NCBI GenBank assembly: GCA_947044365.1
Contig: OX345640.1
Location: forward strand, 1,421,001 to 1,485,000
From: Petrosia ficiformis
Lineage: Eukaryota; Porifera; Demospongiae; Haplosclerida; Petrosiidae
DNA: 64,000 bases
Reading direction: 5' to 3'
The position numbers and the translations under genes were made by a program. Below are positions 22,736-32,800 of this stretch, piece by piece. Numbering within the stretch: the stretch's first letter is position 1; every line of letters starts with the position of its first letter. The notes under the pieces were generated by a model. That model made no database searches and had not been told where the DNA came from. It was given only the letters and a program-made list of their open reading frames with translations.

Positions 22736-23211
22736 TGTATGTATGTATGTATGTATGTATGTATGTATGTATGTATGTATTGATTTTATTATGTATAGTT
22801 TAATCACAGTTATAGGTTAATACTGTAGCTCAATAATGCAGCAGTGGTTTGATCTGAGGTGATGGTGTACATGAATGAGTTTAATGAACTTACATTGTGG
22901 ATACAATAACTCACCAATTGTGAAAGGTGTAGCACAAAAGCTACTGTTTTCAACAGCAAAATTATGTCGATATTCATACGTACCAGCAAGACAAGGCTGG
23001 AAACTCTTAATCTCAAAACGAGCAGTATCATTATGAATAACACAAATATCACTATCATTACAAACAGCAATATCAAAGACACCATTACTCTCTTTGTAGA
23101 GATCGAATGAAACAAGTTCAGAGTGTTGAACGACGATATCAAAGGAATCACCAATATTAGCATATATGATGTCGCTTGAAGGTAAAATATTATAACACGA
23201 GGAATTGCATG
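12198..23211 (-). CDS. RTK-array gene 2: Ig-like/NIDO/EGF receptor tyrosine kinase
   Basis: Nineteen exons can be placed, with stop TGA at 12198-12200. Order: Ig-like 22915-23211; NIDO-B 22552-22691, 21881-22138 and 21063-21294; EGF 20665-20769 and 20006-20125; NIDO-A 19080-19243, 18532-18807 and 17993-18269; half-EGF 16521-16616; EGF 15243-15362; TM 14558-14681; juxtamembrane 14457-14503 and 14268-14396; kinase 13606-13695, 13155-13485, 12596-12755, 12398-12540 and 12198-12345. Phases join throughout, except that exon 20006-20125 has lost its GT donor. The kinase resembles the MET/AXL group. The expected role is a plasma-membrane receptor that phosphorylates tyrosines after ligand or matrix contact; the ligand is unknown. 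The start codon and signal peptide were not located. Confidence 0.88.
13829..14042. mobile_element. Foldback element in a kinase intron
   Basis: Two arms of about 100 bp (13829-13930 and 13940-14042) are imperfect inverted copies and would form a long hairpin. Orthologous copies occupy the same intron of gene 3 (28056-28234) and gene 4 (48283-48470). It therefore inserted before the kinase duplicated. A following TGAAGAAGACAGTGAGTAAC block is also shared by all three. Confidence 0.8.
14558..14681 (-). CDS. Transmembrane exon (gene 2)
   Basis: A 124-nt exon, phase 1 to 2. It encodes a short TQTETI lead, about 24 hydrophobic residues (from VPVCIVILLLV to LLIIL), then the basic stop-transfer KRRRNK. 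This orients the EGF/NIDO part outside and the kinase inside. Genes 3 and 4 have a longer lead (TETxDD) before the same segment. Confidence 0.9.
14940..15190. repeat. (GTAT)n microsatellite in gene 2 intron
   Basis: GTAT/TATA-rich repeat between the TM exon and the last EGF exon. Genes 3 and 4 have comparable tracts at the same place. Confidence 0.9.
15243..15362 (-). CDS. EGF exon, membrane-proximal (gene 2)
   Basis: A 120-nt phase 1-1 exon with six cysteines (DINEC start) and a GTGTGT donor. Its sequence is identical to exon 20006-20125, and the similarity continues through about 430 bp of flanking intron, so one copied the other recently. Confidence 0.85.
15250..15790. repeat. Long intragenic duplicate of 20013-20553
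   Basis: An EGF exon plus following intron in gene 2 is repeated 4763 bp away with very few differences, far closer than to the same region of other genes. It indicates recent duplication or gene conversion inside gene 2. Confidence 0.85.
15818..16431. mobile_element. piggyBac-type MITE with TTAA target duplication
   Basis: The 614-bp insert begins CCCTTTGAAAGCG and ends CGCAGGG, and is flanked by TTAA on both sides (15814-15817 and 16432-16435). The paralogous intron near 20585 has a single TTAA between identical flanks, giving an empty site. CCC...GGG ends with TTAA are typical of piggyBac. Near the right end are GGGCATATAAATATGCCC-type subterminal palindromes. No transposase is present; the 136-codon minus-strand frame in it is not convincing. 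Confidence 0.88.
16521..16616 (-). CDS. Half-EGF exon (gene 2)
   Basis: A 96-nt phase 1-1 exon beginning DGSNLNC, with only four cysteines: the first part of the EGF is absent and the C-terminal part intact. Donor GTATGT and acceptor TGATAG are good. Gene 4 has an equally intact copy (57595-57690); gene 1 has a decayed one. Repeated conservation of a truncated EGF suggests it may be used. Confidence 0.75.
16982..17273 (+). pseudogene. hAT transposase C-terminal fragment, broken
   Basis: The plus strand encodes FYHQPALKSF, then HKLLKLYLTIPVTTA, a TAG stop, and, after a one-base frame change, SERNVSALTHIKTEF. This matches the hAT dimerisation region, whose hallmark is LYLTIPVTTATAERSFSAL. The surrounding insert runs from about 16765 to 17340, absent from the same intron of gene 1. 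A G-run with GCTCCCC near 16771 may be one end. It cannot make transposase. Confidence 0.75.
17365..17420. mobile_element. Terminal fragment of the 450-bp inverted-repeat family
   Basis: Contains GTAGAAAGCAATTATAGAGAGGGCC followed by GGCCATAAA, the same terminal hairpin found at the end of the full elements. Other single-end fragments lie at 5997-6045 and 57888-57925, in the corresponding introns of genes 1 and 4. Confidence 0.6.
17709..17960. repeat. (GTAT)n microsatellite (gene 2)
   Basis: Interrupted GTAT tract next to NIDO exon 17993-18269. Coding-looking frames inside are translations of the repeat. Confidence 0.93.
17993..19243 (-). CDS. NIDO-A module (gene 2)
   Basis: Exons 19080-19243, 18532-18807 and 17993-18269, phases 1-0, 0-0 and 0-1. 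The product has [55 protein letters not shown] and ESNLGCRG. The last motif has R where the sisters have P. The domain is complete and of normal NIDO length (about 240 residues with its flanks). Confidence 0.9.
20006..20125 (-). CDS. EGF exon with destroyed 5' splice site (gene 2)
   Basis: The coding part is an intact six-Cys EGF, but the donor reads TTCAG/CTATAA instead of TTCAG/GTATGT. Reading on gives about 25 extra codons to a stop. Being 120 nt and phase 1-1, the exon can be skipped without a frameshift. It is probably excluded from mRNA, or the gene uses a cryptic donor. Confidence 0.75.
20665..20769 (-). CDS. Five-cysteine EGF exon after NIDO-B (gene 2)
   Basis: A 105-nt phase 1-1 exon. 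The product starts DILYDC and lacks one of the two N-terminal cysteines, leaving five. The exon at 36189-36314 in gene 3 is its ortholog, also with five cysteines, so the odd number is conserved and could leave a free cysteine. Confidence 0.8.
21063..22691 (-). CDS. NIDO-B module (gene 2)
   Basis: Exons 22552-22691 (1-0), 21881-22138 (0-0) and 21063-21294 (0-1). The product starts DLNECGNQ, has [11 protein letters not shown], then [26 protein letters not shown], and finally [18 protein letters not shown] and a C-terminal CNISNC. It is a diverged NIDO with an unusual central stretch ([12 protein letters not shown]) where NIDO-A has the ALIAPFW strand, and a shortened PQVGINAG segment. Seen only in genes 2 and 3; lost from gene 1 and not reached in gene 4. 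Confidence 0.85.
21437..21840. mobile_element. Inverted-repeat element in NIDO-B intron
   Basis: Arms of about 55 bp at 21440-21497 and 21776-21838 are inverted copies (sharing GGGTTCAAACTGTCAAATTA). An ortholog lies at about 37240-37640 in gene 3, with part of one arm deleted. Non-autonomous, MITE-like; target duplication not resolved. Confidence 0.65.
22704..22782. repeat. (GTAT)n perfect microsatellite
   Basis: About 19 consecutive GTAT units immediately 5' (transcript sense) of the first NIDO-B exon of gene 2. Confidence 0.95.
22915..23211 (-). CDS. Ig-like domain exon (gene 2)
   Basis: A 297-nt phase 1-1 exon. It has [20 protein letters not shown] and AGTYEYRH as in genes 1 and 3. Most differences among the three copies change residues. 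Confidence 0.75.
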
Positions 23212-26200
23212 CTAATGGAAAAATAAATGAATAACAATAATTATTGAATTATATTCAATATTTTAGTTCACATTGCAAAACATCACAACATGACACATGA
23301 TCTATCATTATTCACAAACGATTTTATTCAATATTTGGACATTTGTGAAATTTTGTTACAACATCAGTGTTTCAGTTACTACAGTTGCAAAAAATAGTGT
23401 AAATTTTAAATTGTCATGAAACTTGTTGTGGCTGATGCCATAACAAATACTTTGAGTGATTGGTTATCACATTTGCAAAGTTGGATGGTCATGCCACAAC
23501 ATTTACTGAAGTCTTATTCTAGATTATCCCATATAATTTATGTTACTTCTAACAAATGCTGCAACATGCTTTGATTATTATAATAGGTACAGTTATTTTA
23601 ACAATTTTGTTTTTGTAGTGAATCTATACTGGTAATAGTAATATTAAAATATTATACTGACTTAGGAGGTAATAATATACTGCTTTTTAAAGTAATAGTG
23701 CAATCCATAAATAAATAACTAATTTATTGGTTAGTACAGTATAGTGACTATACATGTAATTATAATCTAATAATTGAAATTTCAATTATCCTTATACTGT
23801 CTATTAGATATACAAAATAGCAAAAGAGAATCTTAATTAACTCATTTTATGTTTTCAGACCTTCTTTGTGCATCTAATATAAGATGTTGGACATGATAAT
23901 TGATTATAGTACAAGTATATTTTATCATACAGTCATAACAACAACCTGTATGACCAATTAAATTACAATTTGTATCCTTGCAACTGTACTAACCAATACA
24001 TTCGTTTTTATTAATTTTTAACAATTCTATTTTCCAGTGTAATAGCATGCAATATTGTACATTGCATTGTAATTGACCCCAAGTCAGCTCACCAGGCAAA
24101 ATCACCAGTGAATAATGTTTGGGGAATAATTATTCACTATCACACTGGTACTAGACAAATGTAGCTACAATCCAAAAAATCATTGTGAAGAATTTTAACA
24201 AAAATGTATGAGATTATCACATTAAAATTTAGCCTTGTACCCTGGCTCTTTTAAGATGGTGGAGAAAAAGAGCTTGGATTCAACTGTTTGTACTGCACTA
24301 ATTAAAATGCAAAATAACATGTGGTCACCAAAGGGTGTAGTACACACCAAGACCTGCTCGTAGTTTGGAATGAGATTGATGAATTGAAACTAGCCATACA
24401 GATCATACTACCTATTTTCAGCTAAGCGAAACAGAAAGATTACGATAGTTTCCTGGTTGCTTCGAATATCTGGGAACTGAAAAGCTAATTAGTGCATTCA
24501 CAAACAGTTGCTCTTTTTCTCTGTCATCTTTGATAAAGAGCCTGAGTACGAAACTACATAAAATTGAGCAACAAGATATAAAAAGAAATGATCACTTACA
24601 TTCGTTACTCCCAAAGGTACAGTTAATACTGATAGATTCACTGGGTTGGATCAACAGGAAGATCACTAATCCACATCACAATTCATGAATAAAACAATGA
24701 TGGAGGGACAAACAGACATAAATGGAAAATACGTGAATAAAATGCATTGATTACAGGACTTCCCTATAACTAACCAGTTATCACAAAGAATGGTATCAGA
24801 TCTAAGCATCTTAGTAAAGACATCACAGACCCACAATGATGCCTGAAGTTTGGCTGGTGTACGAAATCACACAAAATAATGCATCCCGCAGTGATCCCGC
24901 CTCCTTTATATTGGTTCGCGAATTCGCAGTTCGATTCGTCACGTAAGTAAAACACATTTTCAATAAAAGTGAAAGAAGATGTATGGATGTCAAAACCCAA
25001 AAAGCATGCAAACAAGTTTGGGAAGCTAACATAGGATCCAAAATTAAACAAACCACTTCTATATAACCTTACATAAGTACTTACACCGCTATAAAACAAA
25101 ATACAAAGAGCTGTACTCTTGTAGGGTTTCACTCATGCATCCAACATGTGCTTCAGACCTGATCTGATAGTTACCTGTTCTTTTCTCATGTTTTGCACGG
25201 AGATTACAAGCAGCCTTTTCTGCATCAGAAAGATGCTGAAACAAAAAGTAAAATTTATTCAAACTCTCAAAGTATCTGTTACAGTTACTATTTATGAGTG
25301 GTTTGTTTTATGTATTTCTGCATGAGCACTTGAATCTGGGATAAGACTAGCTTGTATCTCCTTGCTACTTCTTGAGAAAGGGGGAAAAAGTAAGGTAATT
25401 CAAGATTTATTTGGCATTATTACAAACTTATAAACTATTTATTACTGTAATGACTAACAGGTGCTAGTCTTTTATTATATATATAGCTGACAGTAAAATC
25501 ACAAAGTAGTTTATGTACTGCCTGTGGTGCTTCCGGAATTGTCCCTCATTAAATTTGTAACGAAATTGCCCCACCTTTCATAAGCAATGCCTGATTAGAT
25601 AATATTTTCTATTCAGGGTAGGACTAGTGTCACCATTTCTTACAGTAACTTCATAATTTTCTGAAACTTGGCCTAAGTGCAAAATTTATCAACAATATAA
25701 TTATATATATATATTTATATATATATGTATATATACGTACACTTTACTCTGACAAATAATTGGCTGGTTGTCTCGAACTCTCAGTTGAGAAGATTTATAT
25801 ATATAGAACATAGGTTGTATTTGAATTATTATTTACAGATAAGTGCCTACAGACATTGGATCGGAGCAAGATTGTTGTAGAGAGTGTGAAACTGTTGGAT
25901 ATTCACAAGTTAAAAGACAAGGAGACAGAAGCTATATATCTTCATTTGTACAGGGGAATGATACTCCCGTTTCCTTGCAGTATTGATACTGGCTCCATAA
26001 ATTGACATTTCATTTTCAATAGTATACTAATGTATGTATGTACAACCCTACTTATAAGTGTAGTAATAATTATAATAGTGATTATAATCATAAGTAATGA
26101 ATAGGAGGAATACATCACGAATGCATAATATTAAAATTGTTGAAAAATGTATTCTTTTAGTGAGTAAAATAAACAAAGTCCTTATAACTTATAGTGATAT

Positions 26201-26311
26201 ATATGAGGACTTAAAATAATTGTATCACTTGTAACACTTTAAGAAGTACATATAATGACAATAACAGTTCTTATGTATAGACTAGCTACTTGATGAAATA
26301 GAATAGAAAGT
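23212..26311. other. Spacer between gene 3 (3' end) and gene 2 (5' end)
   Basis: Closely similar to 9101-12197 along its length (constant offset of about 14.1 kb), with scattered substitutions and small indels. It contains copies of the inverted-repeat element (24241-24545), the 120-codon open frame (24770-25132), the 61-nt candidate exon, an AT-rich tract (25700-25735) and the plus-strand exon candidate (about 25840-26005). The gene 2 promoter should lie here but cannot be pinpointed. Confidence 0.7.
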
Positions 26312-28693
26312 TCATGCATTAAGATTCTTGGTGTAAAATTCAGTAAAGTCAATGTAATCCGCTAACGGTTCCAGTATACTATTCAAAACCTCAACTAATT
26401 CTGAGAAACAAGGTCTTTCGTCAGGGTTTTTGAGCCAACAGGATGTCATGAGAGAGTATCTGTGAAAGAATCAGTGAGTGCATGAAATGAAATATAATAG
26501 TTAAACTCACATTTCTTGAGAACATACAGAATTTCTGGGTTTGCTTAGTCTTTCTCCTTTATTAAGCGATTCAGCAACTTCACCTGGACTGAGGCCAGGA
26601 TAAGGCATTATGCCCAGGCTGAATATTTCCCAACATACTACTCCATATGACCACTGAAAGAGAAATAACATATACCTCACTTAATTATTCTTAAAATATT
26701 TAACATACCACATCTGTTTTCTCATTAAATAAACCATCATTAATACTCTCCAATGACATCCACTTGACAGGCAGTTTCACTGAAGAGGTTTGTCGATAGT
26801 AGTGAGTTAAGTAGATATCTTCAGAAAGTCCAAAATCAGCCACCTTTATTATTCCACCTGATGAAATCCTATAAAGTATAACAAGTAAAGTCTGTTCACA
26901 TTCGTGATGACCTCAAAATTAGGACTTTATATGTAATATAGTGTATAGTTTAATGTTATAAGGTTAATAATACATGAGTATACTGACACTTAATAATGAA
27001 ACAATGGATTGACATACATAAAAAAGAACAGGAAGGACAAACTAAAGTTATGAATATTTTTCTGAGGTCAAGGTGAACGTGTATGACATTTAGAATATTA
27101 TTTTTATTATAAAAATGTTTTGCATGTTATATTAATAATTATAGTGAAATCAAATTATCCAAAGTAAAAAGTATAGCAGTGGAACATGCAAGAACAGATA
27201 TGCACACTAATGAAAATAGTGATTAGAGAGACACAACATGACCTATTGTAGAATATTGTCTCTTCCTCATTAACCTGGCATAAAGCATCTCACTAGGTCC
27301 TAGATTTAAATACTAGAAGATACTAGAAGGTCCAGATTATTTGTGGACATTAATTTCTACACAATATTTAATAATGATCTTACATGCAATTTCTTGTTGC
27401 AAGATCTCTATGGACAAAATGTTTTTGCGACAAGTACTCCATGCCTTTAGCTATTTGCAAACACATTGAAAGCATTCGTTTTGTAGTGTCAAGGATGATA
27501 TCCTCATCTGCATTTTCAGAAATAGTAAAGTTAGGTCTCTCTCTCTTTAGATAAGACAGAAGACTGCCTTCATTCATGAAAGGTGTTAAAATATATGGAG
27601 CATCTCCAAGCTCAAGACAGACACCAAGCAGAGGCAAAACATTTAAATGATCAAAATCTTTCATTTTAAAACTTTCTTGTATAATATTGATAACATCAGA
27701 TTCAGTGAATTCTCCTGTGAATGTGTGATAAAAACTATAAGTATATAATTGTCTTCAGTTTGTTTATAATTCATATTTTATAAACAATTATAGTATTAAT
27801 AACTCTATGAGAAGGTTGACAAACCTTTAAGTGTTTTAGCAGCTACTGGTTGTGGTACACTATTGAAGTCTGTTGTGAGAAGACCATGATAAACAATACC
27901 AAATTCACCTATAGAAATACATTAACATTTTTCCAGAGCATTAAATAATTATGAGTTTACAATAAATCATGTATGCTCACTATACAAATGTATATCATAC
28001 ATAAATATAAATAAATTATTATATACATGTATATATATATAAATACAAAAAAAAACAAGAAATATTATGTAAAGTGATAGTTGCTAATTCATTATCTAAG
28101 AATGGTATGTGGAATTGAGATAGGCCTAACAAGTTCACCCTATAATTCATCACGAATTGTCAGTCCTATCTCATTTACATACCATTCTAACCAATACTGA
28201 ATTAGCAACTATCACTTTACATAATATTTCTTGTTTTTTTTTTGTTTATTGTACACTGAAGAAGACAGTGAGTAACTGTCAACACGTTTGATTTTTAACA
28301 AAGTATTTCTAATCAGATTGTAACAAAACTATATATATAACTGAATTATGAATCCTGATTACAATCTCTTCAAATATAATTAATAGTCCAATCATTATGA
28401 TCAGTTAAGTTCCACTGTCATTGAGTGAAGACATATTAATACATGCTCACTAATTACCTTGACCAATCTTTTCAATTAACTGTACTCTTGATGCTGAAAT
28501 CAAATGACTTGAGAGTTCCCCTATACATGCTGTTCCATAACTATTTTGAAGAAATCTTTGAATATATTTTTCTCTCTCTTCATTATCTGGTAACAAACAC
28601 AAGATAGATATGTGAATACAAACAGCACACACAACAGTATTCATACCAGTTTGGTCTACATTTGCCAAGTAGAGTTCATTCATCTCAGTAGCT
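26312..28693 (-). CDS. Tyrosine kinase domain exons (gene 3)
   Basis: Seven exons matching gene 2 exon for exon. The glycine loop, [31 protein letters not shown] and the [10 protein letters not shown] block are intact. The glycine-loop exon is 6 nt shorter than in gene 2, in frame, in the loop after RGLL. Start of the juxtamembrane region reads [12 protein letters not shown]. Confidence 0.92.
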
Positions 28694-29108
28694 CTAGTAA
28701 AAATTAAAACAAGTGTATATAGAGAAAAAAAACATCCCTATGATTGCTTTACAAATTTAAGTGAAGACAAAAGTATCCCTATGACTGCTTTGTGGTGTCC
28801 AGCATTCAGTAATCATGGCTGACTTTATCATGCCTAAAACACATCAGCTTATTATAGTTATTATCTACTCTCCTGACCTTTCAAAGGACCTTGTAGAACT
28901 TTAGGAATATATTTCAGGCAGAATAGCTAGCTACTAGTTCCAGTTTCTACGTAAGCTACTTAGCTACAGGCAACTTTCTTCCTGCTGGTCGTGTAGAGTT
29001 GGAGCGCGCGTTCTTTTACGCGCCACGCCCATTAATTGACCGAGCCCCCCGGGAATGACGCAACTTCCTTAACTACGTATACAACGCATAGTCGCGCAAG
29101 TGACACAA

Positions 29109-29148
<40 letters not shown>

Positions 29149-29402
29149 TAAACCCCGTGGAAAGCAATTATAGGGATGGCCCTACGGGCCATAAATATAA
29201 AGAATTTATTTTTGAACAACTGGTCATAAACTCATAACATATAAATACCTTGAATTAATTTTATTCCTCCGACGTTTTAATATAATCAATAAAATTATCA
29301 CCACCAATAAGGGTATTACAATAAGAACTGATACTGTAGTACTAATAAGGATTTTTTCAGTTTGAGTATCATCGATAGTTTCAGTATCTGGTATGAATGA
29401 AC

Positions 29403-29433
<31 letters not shown>

Positions 29434-29840
29434 TGTGTGTGTGTGTGTATGCATGTATGTATGTATGTATGTATGTGTGTATGTATGTATGTATGTATGT
29501 ATGTGCTCACATATGTACTTACATATGTACATTTATGTATGTACACTGTATGTAACTATGTATACATTGTATTTGTGGTATGTATGTATGTGTATATGTG
29601 CTCATACCTGAACAAGTCATTAAGTTATCAATCGATTCATATCCAGTTTTACATTCACAAATATAACTTCCGTTAATGTTTATACAATTCTGATTATTAT
29701 CACAACACCTATCTATCAAATAGAAAAAAAATGGCGATTATTTAGTATGTATGTATGTAAGTATGTATGTATGTAGGTAATACATACATACATACATACA
29801 TACTTACATACATATATACATACATACATACAAACATACA

Positions 29841-29874
<34 letters not shown>

Positions 29875-32800
29875 CATACATACATACATACATACATACA
29901 TACATACATACATACATACATACATACATACAGTATGTATTTATGTATGTATGTAAGTATGTATGTATGTATGTATGTATGTATGTATGTCATTGTATGC
30001 ATGTATGTACATATATGTATGTATGTATGTATGTATGCAATACTATGTAAGTATGTATGATTGTAAGTATGATTGTATTCATTGTGATATACTTCTTACA
30101 ATTCCTGAGGTTACATTGCATTCCTGATTGTGGTTGCTGGAAGTCTCCATTAACTTGAAAAACAAACACACCAGGACATCCCAAATTACTCTCTCTATTA
30201 ACACTAAAGATGCTACTAGTAAGTGATCCATTCACACTGATGAAATCAACATTATTGCCTGCATTAATTCCTACTTGAGGTGGATCTGCACATGTGGACG
30301 AATTTATATCTCCATACAAGAAGAAAACAAAGGAATGAACACCATTTGTTGCTAGAACACACTGAAACGTGGCTCTCTGTAAAAGAAACGTTTGTCATGT
30401 GTACATGTATGTTAGAAAAAGAAATACATAATGATGTTATAATGTTGTGGTTGAGTGGTCGGGTCTGTTACTCAGTTGTGCAATGCTGAGCAGGAACATT
30501 AATATGATGGGAACTGACTAGGAGGATTGGGGTTATACATACCTTTTGTTTATTTCAAGAACCCTTAATATTAGTAGTGATGTTATTTTTATCCATACTA
30601 AATATTTTGTTTTAGTTACTATAAAGTTAAAACTTACTTGTTTACTAGAGCAGGAATATGCCACATTATCCCATGTTACAATAAGCACTTCTGTAGCTGA
30701 GAATGTTGTTAGTTCAGGAAAAGCACTTGCTACATCCTCACTGACTCTTTGAATAATATCATTGTTTGTAGTTACTCTATACCACACATCACTATCAAAT
30801 AGACCAAATAGATCAATCCAGAATGGAGCTATTAGTGCAGTACTAATAGGAAAACATTCTGGAGTAGAATCTTCAAATGTAGAACCAAAAGAGAGATAAC
30901 CGTTGTTATTTAGCTACATACAAACATAACATATATACATTATATATTTCAATTATTTGATTACATAATTATGGTTCTGTAAAAATTGATAGATTCATTC
31001 ATTATTCAATTGGAACCACATTATTCTACAGGAAATCATCAAAATGTGTTACATGGGAAGTACACTTATTAGTCTTCTTTCATAACATATTTTGTGGGCT
31101 TCCTGAACAAAAGAGCAGTGTATAAAGAGAGGACCTTGTGAATTGAATAATGAAAGTATCAATTTTGCCAGATTGAGTTTTAAATTAAAATATGATAAGT
31201 AATACTAAAAAACAAGTGACTAGTTTGAGACTTACAAACACTGTTGTATAATTTGTACTATGAAAAACAAAATCAGTATTCAGTGGTATTGATATGGAGC
31301 CATCATTTGTTAGGCCAGATAAAGTATCTTCATTTTCATTACCAAAGGGAAAAAAATATCTGCTATAGCATCCAATACCATCTGCACACTCATCAAAATC
31401 TGTCAAAAGATATGTACATGTTGTATATATGTGTGGGTATATGTATGTATGTATGTATAACATTATATGTATGTACACTGTATGTATAATATTATATGTA
31501 TGTATGTAATAGTTATAACATATCTTCAAGTGCCATATGCAGATGGAATATATTATTACTGTGATGACGTCAGGCCCGAGGGTGTGGTGTCATCACAGTG
31601 ACATGTTAACAATATATTTCATGTGTGTAAACATCTGTTTTGTATGGAAACCAAGCATAAAAATATTCTGAAAAGGAGAGTCTTTAAAGTCTTTAAACCA
31701 TTAATTATAGAACCCCATCTTGATACAGTCAGTGCCAACATCTGAGATGTGGCATTCTGGTTATGCCACATTCTGTATGTTGGCATTGTCGGCCCTTTGA
31801 AGCAATGGATTGAAATTTGACATACCACAAAAAGAATGGGAAGGATAATTATATGAAAATGGTATGGGGAAAAAAGATGGTTGGTGAACATGAATGAACA
31901 TTACAAGTATATACATATGTATGTTATATGTGCATTTATGTAATAAGTATGTATGTACGTATATTGGTATATGTACATATGATTGTATCATGTATTTCAC
32001 ATACCTGAACAAGTCATTAAGTCATCATTCAATTGATATCCAGAATTACATTCACAAATAAAACTTCCAATAGTGTTTATACATCTATGATCACATGTAC
32101 TGTTATTTTCACACTCATTAATATCTGTTAGAATTATTGTTTGAATATGCATGTATGTAGGCCTGCATTGGTTCATAACTTCATATGTGTGTACATGTAT
32201 GTGTGTGTGTGTGTGTGCATGTGTGTATGTATATGTGTGTGTACCATATATGCTTAAAGAAATGCATCCCTGAATAGGTGCCTGCCTTGTTTAGATGCCG
32301 GGTGAAAGCTAAAGAAATGTATGTGTGTGTGTGTGTGCATGTGTGTATGTATATGTGTGTGTACCATATATGCTTAAAGAAATGCATCCCTGAATAAGTG
32401 CCTGCCTTGTTTAGACGCCGGGTGAAAGCTAAAGAAATGGTAATAAATGTCTGTGCTTTAATAATTAAACACCTGGGTGTGGCACACACATCTGCAAACA
32501 GTTTGAGTTTACTCAGTTTAGTCTGGGATTTCTTATCAAGAGTACTGAAAGAGAGCTACAGTGAAAGTGAAAGCTAGTTATTCTAAGCAGGTAAGTCAGA
32601 ATAACCATAAGTTGGGCGTTGGCCAGCTCCTATGTCGAGTGTCTGGCTGCTCTCAGTCTGCATTCATGGAAGCAACACAGTAGTTTAAACATGGTAGGTA
32701 GTTAGTTATAAGACTGATAATGATGTATATATGGAAAGTTTCAAACAGTTCCAAAATAACTTAAGAGAACAAACGCCTATCTCGATTAAATGCCCATCTT

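Noticed and set aside
22810..23163. Hydrophobic minus-strand frames beside the Ig-like exons (also 8771-9079 and 38686-39000)
   Set aside because: They are alternate-frame readings of the Ig-like exon, whose own frame has proper splice phases and cysteines.
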